The notes under the pieces are model-generated. The model made no database searches. It saw only the letters and a list, made by a program, of their open reading frames with translations, and had not been told where the DNA came from. 52,033 bases of DNA from an uncultured Lachnospiraceae bacterium (GTDB lineage: Bacteria > Bacillota > Clostridia > Lachnospirales > Lachnospiraceae): assembly GCA_946558695.1 (NCBI GenBank), contig CAMNTQ010000022.1:1-52033 (forward strand), read 5' to 3'. Positions 43,143 to 51,500 of this stretch are shown piece by piece (the first letter of the stretch is position 1; every line of letters begins with the position of its first letter). Made by a program: the position numbers and the translations under genes.

Positions 43143-43730
43143 TCATTTCTGAAAATGTTCCATCATAATCGGCATCCATTCTTTGCTTTTCTCACTGAGG
43201 GAATACTTTCCCTTATTCAGACACCAGTCATATACCAGCGCCCGTTCGCACATGGAATAATACTTTACGATATCGCTGACGGACTTTGAATCGCAGATCT
43301 CTCCCTTTTTCTGTCCCTCCTCCACAATCTTTGTCACCAGCTTATAATAATGACGGTTCTGGTCTAAAAGCCGCCTTTGACCCGCGGCGACCAACTGGGT
43401 TGAATACAGGGAAGAGAGCAAGTCTATACTAATCTTTTCTTCCATCATCCTATGCGCCATATAGTTAATATACATCAACTTATCAAAGCTGTCCATGTCC
43501 CCCTTCATCTCACGGTCCAGCTCTTCGTAATATTCATCCAAAACAAGTGACAGCGTATTCAGAAGTTCATCCTTCGTATCAAAATAATAATAAAAAGAAC
43601 CTTTTGAAGTGCCTGACAGTTCAATAATTTCATCTACTGTAGTTCCATTATATCCTTTCTCGTAAAACAGCTGCCATGCGGCTGACACGATTCTGCTTTT
43701 TACACTTTTTTTTCCTGTGCCATTTTCCAT
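43143..43730 (-). CDS. TetR/AcrR family regulator
   Basis: 195 residues from the ATG at 43730 (GGAGAAAAG seven bases upstream). N-terminal helix-turn-helix: TTVDEIIELSGTSKGSFYYY followed by FDTKDEL. The C-terminal ligand domain is helical and unassigned. It converges on the structured RNA region and has no obvious target gene beside it; acylphosphatase lies upstream. Confidence 0.9.
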   Translation of the reverse strand: MENGTGKKSVKSRIVSAAWQLFYEKGYNGTTVDEIIELSGTSKGSFYYYFDTKDELLNTLSLVLDEYYEELDREMKGDMDSFDKLMYINYMAHRMMEEKISIDLLSSLYSTQLVAAGQRRLLDQNRHYYKLVTKIVEEGQKKGEICDSKSVSDIVKYYSMCERALVYDWCLNKGKYSLSEKSKEWMPIMMEHFQK

Positions 43731-43776
43731 ATCTTTTCTCCATGATCCGTACAAAGGTACTAATATTCCATTATTT

Positions 43777-44046
43777 TTATCTTACCCGAAAGCCTCTCTC
43801 CTCTTCCGCGGAGATATCCTTTGAGTCAATCCAGTCAATCTGAATATACATACGGTTGTTCAGGCCCTCCATGAGTTTAAAAATCAACGGCTCCCTTCCC
43901 TGAACTTCCATAAGAACTGTGCCGTCATATTCATTCTTTACCCATCCGGTAAGCCCCATAGACTGCGCCAGATATTTTGCAGTATAACGAAACCCCACTC
44001 CCTGTACCCGTCCATGAAAAACAATTCGTTTGCGTACTTCTGACAT
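43777..44046 (-). CDS. Acylphosphatase
   Basis: 89 residues from the ATG at 44046 (GGGAAGTG upstream). HGRVQGVGFRYTAKYLA holds the catalytic Arg, and GWVKNEYDGTVLMEVQG the catalytic Asn. Hydrolyses acyl phosphates; the cellular role is usually housekeeping. It could be cotranscribed with the TetR gene 46 bases downstream. Confidence 0.93.
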   Translation of the reverse strand: MSEVRKRIVFHGRVQGVGFRYTAKYLAQSMGLTGWVKNEYDGTVLMEVQGREPLIFKLMEGLNNRMYIQIDWIDSKDISAEEERGFRVR

Positions 44047-44161
44047 AATTTCACTTCCCAAAATATTAAGCAGCGTCCAGTATATTCCCCGTAATAAACA
44101 ACGCACTGCTCATTCAAATATTGTACATGAAAACGAAAGCAAAAGCAATTGACAAAGGTAA

Positions 44162-45016
44162 TTACTTTCTGTAATATTGTTCCTTTATTCTTTCCATAAT
44201 CATCTGCTGTCCCTGCTGATTTGGATGCAGCCTATCGGACTGTAAATACCCGCCGGTTCCGATTCCGGATAAATCCGCCACTTGATATGCGTACTTTTCT
44301 GATTCATCAATAATAATCTGATTCAGCGCATTAATCATCCCTTCAATCACCTGATTTAATACGCCCAAAGCTTCCATCTCTCCAACAGGATTATATATTG
44401 TAGTCACTATTACTTTCGCGTCTTCATTCCGGTTCTGACGGATACTTTCCATCGCCGTTTTCCAATCCCTTTCAAAATCCTCACAATCCCATCTATATAT
44501 AATCTCCGCCACCTCTGCCAAAATCTGCGGATTACCGGCAGTTTCTTTTTGGATAATTTTCAGAATCGACTCTATATCCCGAACCTTCGTATCCTCATCA
44601 AAAATCTCCTGATATAACTCCCGGAATTTATTCAGGATGTCGTTCGCTCCGATTGTAACTGTAATTAGATCTGCCTTTTTCAACTCTTCCTGTACCTCTG
44701 TATCTGACAAGTATTTTTCATACAGTCCATTTACTGTAATACCATTTTTTGTATATCTTGAAAGATTTACCGTGGTATCTTCTTCCTTTTTAATATCTTC
44801 TGCCAAAAGCTTAGGATAGCTCTTCAACCCGTCATCCTCCGAAACAGTATATCCATTCGGAATACTGTCCCCTAACGCTGTATATTCAAAACTATTTGAA
44901 CCCTCCTTCCGCTCTCCCCTGCTGATCGTCACTATAACAACTATTGCACATGCGCATACAACTGCCATTACCGCAGACAAATATTTAGCTTGATCACTTG
45001 TTTTTTTCATAATCAT
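44162..45016 (-). CDS. SGNH/GDSL hydrolase, membrane anchored
   Basis: 284 residues. One N-terminal membrane helix (about 11-30), then an SGNH domain: YTALGDSIPNGY (catalytic Ser), ITVTIGANDIL (Asn block), DRLHPNQQGQQ (catalytic Asp and His). Enzyme outside the cell, probably an esterase on lipid or wall polymers; substrate unknown. Confidence 0.9.
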   Translation of the reverse strand: MIMKKTSDQAKYLSAVMAVVCACAIVVIVTISRGERKEGSNSFEYTALGDSIPNGYTVSEDDGLKSYPKLLAEDIKKEEDTTVNLSRYTKNGITVNGLYEKYLSDTEVQEELKKADLITVTIGANDILNKFRELYQEIFDEDTKVRDIESILKIIQKETAGNPQILAEVAEIIYRWDCEDFERDWKTAMESIRQNRNEDAKVIVTTIYNPVGEMEALGVLNQVIEGMINALNQIIIDESEKYAYQVADLSGIGTGGYLQSDRLHPNQQGQQMIMERIKEQYYRK

Positions 45017-45061
45017 TTTCTACTGAAAATCCCCTTTTTTATTTTAAGAAACATTTTCAAC

Positions 45062-45103
45062 TAAAAAACCATTCTGTTACTCTATATAAAGAACAACAGA
45101 ATG
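45062..45103 (-). terminator. Terminator of the Panacea toxin-antitoxin operon
   Basis: Stem CATTCTGTT/AACAGAATG (45070-45078 with 45095-45103); on the minus strand GGTTTTTTAG follows. The plus strand has GACTTTT, so weak activity that way is possible. Confidence 0.75.
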
Positions 45104-45126
45104 ACTTTTCTACTAGATAACTTATC

Positions 45127-45566
45127 TTAATGTTTGTATGCAGAAAAATTGATGTCATACGCTATAATATAATATACACCTGTCAGATACTTCCCAATGA
45201 CCCTATATTGATTCGTCACACGAATCACATCGAGTTTAGAATCAGGGCTAACTATATTTGTATTTTTCAAAGAAGTCTGCATACTCTTTGTGAATTGCTT
45301 AAATGGAATAGACTCATACCCTGTTTTCTTAGATTCTTTGCCAAAATCTCTCCATGTTTTACAATTCAGGTCTTTCATCTTCTTCTTAAATTCTTCATAA
45401 AATTTCAGCCTGTCACTTTTGTCTTTAATACCATCAGGACTAAAATTACCATTAGACAACTCATGTTCCAGACTTATAGAAATGTTTTTCTCTGCAAATG
45501 CCGGCTTAATCTTTTTTCAACTTGTTCATTTATATAATCTTTCTGATCATCTTTAATTCTTGACAT
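45127..45566 (-). pseudogene. Toxin-like gene next to a Panacea antitoxin, frameshifted
   Basis: The ATG at 45566 overlaps the antitoxin stop. The first 17 codons (MSRIKDDQKDYINEQVE) are open, but the frame then closes at a TAA soon after. One extra A in the run of six A after VE would restore a continuous protein of about 146 residues ending RVIGKYLTGVYYIIAYDINF plus a basic tail. That ending resembles the last strands of RelE/HigB-like toxins, but the family is not certain. A missing A in a homopolymer may be a real disabling mutation, phase variation or a sequencing error. The downstream 110-codon part remains open on its own. Confidence 0.7.
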
Positions 45567-46026
45567 AATTTTCCTTAAAATAAGCTTTTATGGCAGGACG
45601 CGGTATCTCCGCATTAAATACCTGCCCATTATGAGTTGCATCCAGCCATGGCCTTTCTCCATGAGTTTTATTCCTTAATCCTGATGCTGAATACTTGCCA
45701 AATACAGTATAGACATCTTCTAATAATTCCCTGTCTGATTCTGAAATTTTTGATAAACTTTCACTCATATCCATTTCATCAATATATAAATTATACGCAT
45801 CATCAAAACTTCTCCATACTTCTTCGACTACAGGCCCATGTTCCCACGCTATGATTTTTTCATCATAGAGACTCCTATCATCCAATGCCAGCGAACATCC
45901 TTCTGCATAATACAACAACTTTAATAGTTTAAGAAGTGTCATCTTCTCATCTTCACCATTATTCACATCGCGCAGATTCCGCTTAACAAACCATCTTGCT
46001 ATGTCAATCGCTTTATACTTTCCCAT
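45553..46026 (-). CDS. Panacea-domain antitoxin (DUF4065)
   Basis: 157 residues. IARWFVKRNL, then TLLKLLKLLYYAEG and IAWEHGPVVEEVW are the typical Panacea/DUF4065 (GepA-SocA-like) motifs. Panacea domains neutralise many unrelated toxins by direct binding. It is first in the operon and overlaps the toxin start by 14 bases, as expected for a toxin-antitoxin pair. Confidence 0.88.
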   Translation of the reverse strand: MGKYKAIDIARWFVKRNLRDVNNGEDEKMTLLKLLKLLYYAEGCSLALDDRSLYDEKIIAWEHGPVVEEVWRSFDDAYNLYIDEMDMSESLSKISESDRELLEDVYTVFGKYSASGLRNKTHGERPWLDATHNGQVFNAEIPRPAIKAYFKENYVKN

Positions 46027-46116
46027 AAAAGCACCTTTTTTAGATTGTTTTGACTATACCATACTCCAAAATCCCTGTCAAGTTATTTTTAGAACATTTG
46101 TTTGTATTTAATTGCA

Positions 46117-46485
46117 TTATTGCAGCATCTCATCCTTCTTCTCAAGAATCGCCGCTGCCGCTGCACATGCTGGACAATCACAGTATTTCTCTCCTGCGGC
46201 TTTTATCTCTCTTCCGTGGGCCGCCACATTTTTTGCCATCTCTTCACCGAATACCTTCGCGGCCTCTTCTGAACCGGCAAAAGCAATCAATGTATCAATC
46301 GGCATAATATCTTCTTCCAGTTCCGCGATCAGATTTTTCGTCTCCGCGGCCTCTTTATCTTTTCCAACTGCTGCCAGCCAGTTTTCTGCGGCCTCTTTCG
46401 CCTCCGGACTACATGATGAAGCTCCCATCAGTTCATTCACCTTTTCGGTAATATAATCTTTTACATTCTGGTTCATAGTTTTCAT
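46117..46485 (-). CDS. Small Ala-rich protein with clustered cysteines
   Basis: 122 residues. Helical, Ala/Glu/Lys-rich, with a C-terminal CDCPACAAA cluster and a single Cys near residue 25. I recall similar proteins in many gut Clostridia that are often mislabelled as Hsp90-related; no Hsp90 domain is present. The CxCxxC cluster could bind metal or act in redox chemistry. Monocistronic, divergent from the TetR gene. Confidence 0.6.
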   Translation of the reverse strand: MKTMNQNVKDYITEKVNELMGASSCSPEAKEAAENWLAAVGKDKEAAETKNLIAELEEDIMPIDTLIAFAGSEEAAKVFGEEMAKNVAAHGREIKAAGEKYCDCPACAAAAAILEKKDEMLQ

Positions 46486-46651
46486 CCTTTCATCTCAAAA
46501 ACTCCTCTAGTTTCTTTTCTTCATTCTACTCCCTGCAATTTATCGTTGTCAAGAGTCTGACAGCCGTATAAATATTAACAATATTTCTGATTGCATCTTA
46601 TAAAATATCTATAATTCATACAAATATATTTTTTTAATCTATTTTTAATTC

Positions 46652-46680
46652 TTGACATTTCCTTTTCTTTTATATATAAT
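46652..46680 (+). promoter_or_regulatory. Consensus promoter of the TetR-flavodoxin operon
   Basis: TTGACA (46652-46657), 17-base spacer, TATAAT (46675-46680). A perfect SigA promoter, so strong repression by the operator downstream is expected. Confidence 0.88.
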
Positions 46681-46712
46681 TCATTTATATAAACATTTTA
46701 TATAAATGAATT
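46678..46712. promoter_or_regulatory. Perfect 35-bp operator, probably of the TetR regulator
   Basis: Perfect 16-bp arms (46678-46693 and 46697-46712; core TCATTTATAT/ATATAAATGA) around a 3-base centre. It overlaps the end of the -10 box and covers the transcription start, 22 bases before the TetR start codon. It fits autorepression. Confidence 0.85.
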
Positions 46713-46733
46713 ATATCAGAAGGAGGTAAAGTA

Positions 46734-47300
46734 ATGCCAAAGCAAAAGGTCACAAAGGATATGGTTATAGACGCTGCATTTGAATTAGCCAGAAACGACG
46801 GTATGGAACAGGTTATCGTAAAAAATATTGCAGAGAAGCTTGGTTGCTCTGTACAGCCTATCTACAGTTATTGCAGCAATATGGGAAGTCTTCGCTCAGA
46901 TGTCATGAAAAAGGCGGGCTGCTTTGTACAGCAATATCTCAAGGAACATACTGATCCTGACAATCCGTTTCAGAGTACCGGACATGCATTTGTCCGTCTT
47001 GCCAAAGAAGAACCAAATATTTTCAAGATGTTCATTTTACGTCCGAGAGATGATATTTCTTCTTTGGAAGAGCTATATCAATCGGAAACAGATATAAAAA
47101 CAGCCAAATCGATCGCTGATAGATTAAATATCAGCCTGCCGCAGGCAAAATCGCTTCATCTGAACATGCTTATATATACGATAGGCATAGGGACTATTTT
47201 TTCCGTAACCACCCCCGGCATCTCGCCTGATGAAATCTTTACCAGACAGGAAACTGCATACCGGGCCTTTTTAAAGCAGACTTTAGAAGATAAGGAGTAA
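46734..47300 (+). CDS. TetR family regulator, autoregulated
   Basis: 188 residues. Helix-turn-helix VIVKNIAEKLGCSVQPIYSY followed by CSNMGSL. C-terminal domain of the TetR WHG-like type. AGAAGGAGG precedes the ATG. The flavodoxin-like gene starts four bases after its stop, so both are expressed from one operator-controlled promoter. Confidence 0.92.
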   Translation: MPKQKVTKDMVIDAAFELARNDGMEQVIVKNIAEKLGCSVQPIYSYCSNMGSLRSDVMKKAGCFVQQYLKEHTDPDNPFQSTGHAFVRLAKEEPNIFKMFILRPRDDISSLEELYQSETDIKTAKSIADRLNISLPQAKSLHLNMLIYTIGIGTIFSVTTPGISPDEIFTRQETAYRAFLKQTLEDKE

Positions 47301-47304
47301 GTCT

Positions 47305-47844
47305 ATGAAGCCAAAAATACTAATTATATACAAAAGCAGTACAGGATTCACAAAAAAATATGCTGTGCTTTTAGCAAAAAGACTCAATTGTACTGCCGTA
47401 GATCTCAAGCACATAAAATCCGTTTCCCTGTCTGATTTTGACACGATCATTTTTGGGACGCGGGCACATGCTGAATCCATTGACGGATTAAAAAAATTCC
47501 GCAAAACGCTCCATCGATACAGAGGAACCAGACCAGATATCCTGTTTGTTACAGGTGCAGCCTCCGCTGCGGAAAAAGAAGCGATAGACAGACTGTGGAA
47601 AAACAACCTGACCATAGACGAACTGGCCCATCTGCCTCATTTTTATCTGCCGGCAGGATTATGTTATGAGAAAATGTCCTTTACTGACAAAATAATGATG
47701 AAAGGTCTCGCGGCCATGTTGAAAAGCAAAAAGGATAAAACCGAAAAAGACTTTGAACTTGAGCAGAGAATTTCCAGCTCCTTTGATATTTCGTCCGAAA
47801 AATACATAGAACCGATCATAACATATATTTCACAGGACAGATAA
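47305..47844 (+). CDS. Flavodoxin-domain protein
   Basis: 179 residues. KILIIYKSSTGFTKKYAVLL is a flavodoxin FMN phosphate loop (S-S-T-G-x-T), and DTIIFGTRAHAESIDGLK the second flavin loop. Similar to the flavodoxin-like HemG group, but the C-terminus differs and no haem genes are near. Probably an electron carrier or quinone/FMN-dependent reductase induced when the TetR repressor is released. Confidence 0.85.
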   Translation: MKPKILIIYKSSTGFTKKYAVLLAKRLNCTAVDLKHIKSVSLSDFDTIIFGTRAHAESIDGLKKFRKTLHRYRGTRPDILFVTGAASAAEKEAIDRLWKNNLTIDELAHLPHFYLPAGLCYEKMSFTDKIMMKGLAAMLKSKKDKTEKDFELEQRISSSFDISSEKYIEPIITYISQDR

Positions 47845-47892
47845 CTGCCGTATTCACAGACTGGACTGTCAAAGCAGACCAAATCGAACCAA

Positions 47893-47933
47893 AAAGGAAT
47901 GATATCTGCCTTCAAAACAGATGCCATTCCTTT
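47893..47933. terminator. Bidirectional terminator
   Basis: Stem AAAGGAATG/CATTCCTTT with an inner ATCTG/CAGAT pairing (47893-47933). T-runs on both sides, between the convergent flavodoxin and HD genes. Confidence 0.8.
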
Positions 47934-47943
47934 CTAATCCCGT

Positions 47944-48525
47944 TTACCCAAAATTCTTTTTAATCAGCATGCAATATTCTTCATACGGCTTCAGCGTATT
48001 CAGAGTATTTTCAAGAGAATCCCTGACTCCTTTGTAATACCAGCCGATCGTATCCTTATCCTTCATCCGGAATCTGTTCCACAATTCATCTCCAAGCACC
48101 GGATAATCTCTGTCAATATCGCGCATATTAGACAGCTTGTCCGCAAGACAGATCAGCTTCACTTCATGGGGAGCATTTCTGATATGTTCAATCGTCGCCC
48201 TTTTTCGTTCCATCCATGTCTTGGATTTATCCTCGCTTTCCTGCGCAACCATATCCGCTACGCGTTCAGAAAATTCCTCTGCCAGTAAAATCCTAGATAC
48301 GTGCTCACAGTCCTCAATCGTATCATGCAACAATGCGGCGCTTATAACCTCTGCATCCCGCGTCATAGATGACACAATGTCCCCAACTTCAATCGGATGC
48401 ACGATATAAGGTCTGTTCGTCCCCTTACGAACCTGCCCTTCATGCGCCTTTGCCGCAAACTCCCTTGCTTTGTTAATCATTCTAATCTCCTCTTCTGACA
48501 TTTCCAGATTTCGTTCCATTCCCAT
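47944..48525 (-). CDS. HD-domain phosphohydrolase (SpoT/MESH1-like)
   Basis: 193 residues. AAKAHEGQVRKGTNRPYIVHP, AALLHDTIEDC and LADKLSNMRDI are the motifs of the (p)ppGpp hydrolase HD domain: metal His, HD pair and ED. There is no synthetase or TGS domain, so it is a small alarmone hydrolase candidate. Other nucleotide substrates are possible. Confidence 0.85.
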   Translation of the reverse strand: MGMERNLEMSEEEIRMINKAREFAAKAHEGQVRKGTNRPYIVHPIEVGDIVSSMTRDAEVISAALLHDTIEDCEHVSRILLAEEFSERVADMVAQESEDKSKTWMERKRATIEHIRNAPHEVKLICLADKLSNMRDIDRDYPVLGDELWNRFRMKDKDTIGWYYKGVRDSLENTLNTLKPYEEYCMLIKKNFG

Positions 48526-48564
48526 GCTGCCTCACTAAATTCATCTTAATATCCAGACCATCGC

Positions 48565-51500
48565 CTACTCATCCTTTTCTATTCCCTCTCTCAGCCTCGC
48601 TTTCTCCTTTCTGTGAAATAAATCAAAGATACATGGAACAACGATCAATGTCAAAATTGTTCCGTATATCAATCCTCCAATTGTTACAACCGCCATCGGC
48701 TGAACCATATCCGAGCCCATCCCTACTCCTGCCGCCATCGTACACAGGCCAAGAATCGTAGTCAGCGCCGTCATAATGATCGGCCGGAGTCTTGTCTTGC
48801 CCGCCTCTACCAATGCTGTCTTTTTCGGTCTTCCTTCTGCAATCAGCTGGTTCGTATAATCGATAAATACAATCCCGTTGTTTACAATGATACCCGAAAG
48901 CATAACGAATCCGATCATTGCGATCACACTGACCGGCATATCCGCGATCCAAAGTGCAAGCAGTCCTCCTGTGAATGCAAGCGGCACCGTAAACATAATG
49001 ATAAACGGTGAACGAAGTGACTGGAACTGCGCCACCATGATCAGATACATAAATAACAGTGCCAGCGCCAGCATCTTAAACAGCTCCGTCATCGCCTCAT
49101 TGATCGTCTCATCCTCTCCGGTCATCTCTACCTCATATCCTTCCGGCGTCTCATAGTCCTTAAGCGCTCTCTTCACCCGATTACTGACCAGTCCGATATT
49201 ATCATCTTCCTCAATCTCTGCAGTTACGGACATATATCTCGTCTGTGCCTTCCTGTTGATCGACTGCAGTCCGGAAGCGTCAACAAAATCCGCCACCTTA
49301 GACAGCTTAATCTTTTTTGCCGTTCCATCCTGCTTTGTCACCGTAAGCTTCATCTTACGGATATCCTCTCTCGTAAGGCTCTCATTTTCATCATCTTTCA
49401 CATATACGTCATAATCCTGCGTATCCGTTCCAAGCGTCATTGCGGACGACGGTTCAGCAATTCGGCTATGCAGTTCTTGATACACCTGCGCCACGGTAAG
49501 TCCCTGCTTCGCCGCCTTATCCTTATTAATAATGACACGGAGTTCCTCTGTGTTATCTTCTGTTCCGTCAGATACATTCTGCGTTCCCTTCGTATCCGCC
49601 ACCAGCCTTTTAACATCCTTTGCAATCTGCTGTAACTTGTCCAGATCCTTTCCCCGAATCTCAACATTGATACCGGAACTTCCAAGAGCGCTCATATCCA
49701 TGTTCGACATATTGACTGTCAATTCCCCGCTGATATCTTTTGTCTGTTTCTCTATCTCCTTTTGAAGCTGCCTGTTGGAAAGAGACGGATTTTCTCTCGT
49801 AATTGCATAGAAAGAGATGAGATTCGTCTCCACTCGTGTGCCCATCATGTCAGAAGAAGCTACAAGCGCGCCCACATCTTCAATATCATCTATACTGCCA
49901 AGGATATCCATCACCTTATCCGCTTCCTTTGCAGTATCTTCAAGACTGGTACCTTTCTCTGTCTCCAGCGTCATGCTGATCTGCGTACTTTCCATCTGCG
50001 GCATAAATTCTGTTCCGTTGGACACTGCCAGAACAGCGCTTCCTACAAATAATGCCAATGCTCCAAGCAATACTAACACTTTTAATTTTAAAGCCATTGC
50101 AAGAACTTTTCCATATACTTCTTTAATGTTAACAAAAAATTTACTTTCTTTCTGCTTTGTCTTCCGAAGAAGTCCCGCCGACATCATCGGTACAACCGTA
50201 AGTGCAACCAGTAGACTTGCAAGGAGAGAATAAGCTATGGTAAGTCCCATATCTACAAACAACTGCCTTGTTATCCCTTCTGTAAACACAATCGGAAGAA
50301 ATACACAAACCGTTGTAAGCGTTGACGCCATAATCGCTCCGCTCACCTGCCCCGCCCCGAGCATAGCCGCCTTTTTTGCCGATGCACCTTCTTCGTTTCT
50401 CATACGGTAAATATTCTCAATTACAACAATTGAATTATCTACCAGCATTCCAACGCCCAATGCCAGCCCTGACAACGAGATGATATTCAGCGTGATCCCC
50501 GAAAAATACATGGCAACAAGCGCTGTCATAATACTGATCGGAATCGAACATGCGATTACCAGCGTCGAACGGATACTCTTCAGGAACACAAGCAGGATAA
50601 GGATTGCAAGACCCGCTCCGTAAAGGAGATTCTGAAGGACCGAATTCACGATCATATCAATATAAACTCCCTGATCCATCAATGTCACCGCTTGTATATC
50701 TTCGTTGTCTTTACGTATCTGATCAAATCTTTCCAAAACTCTGTCGCTGACATCTCCTGTCGAATAGCCTGTCTGCTTTTGGATACTCAGCATCAGCCCA
50801 GGCTTTCCGTTAATCTTGGCATAAGTTTCATCTGCATTATTCGTAAGCTTTACAGATGCAACATCCGTAAGCTTCACCGGATCAATATCCTCCATATCTA
50901 ACAACGTAAAATTTTTAATCTCATCAATACTCTTAAATTTATCACCCACCCGCACAAGATAATCAATGCCATCTTCCTTGACATACCCTGCCGGCATGCT
51001 GAAATTCTGTGCAGAAAGCATTGTTTTGACTGTATCGACAGACAAGATATCTTCTACCTTTACACTGTTCTCCGCTTCTTTTTCAGCCGATTTAAGCTGT
51101 TCTTCCTGCATCTTGAGCGCGGATTCTCCCGCCGCGATCTGTGCCGTACCTTCACCAAGCCCGACTGCCGCCTCAAGCTGTGCCGAGGCAAGCTTCCCTC
51201 TGGCCTGCGCAAGAGACATGGCTCCGTCATTCACTTGTTTTTCTATCTTACTTAACTGATCCTTACCGGCGCTCATCTGTGCCTGTGCCTGCTGCATCTG
51301 CTTTTCTTGTTTGTCAAGCTGCTTTATCGTTTCTGTTAAGGTATTATATGTAGTATCATAATTCCGCAGCGCCTCTTCCATCTGGGCTAGCTGCTGACCA
51401 AGTTCTTCCTTTCCTGGCGTTCCCTCCGGGATAGACTCATACTGCTTTTTTAACGTATCGTAGGACTCCTTTGCCTGATTCAAACTGTCAAGCTGCTCTT

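Noticed and set aside
46117-46485. Hsp90 chaperone
   Set aside because: 122 residues with no ATPase domain or Hsp90 motif.
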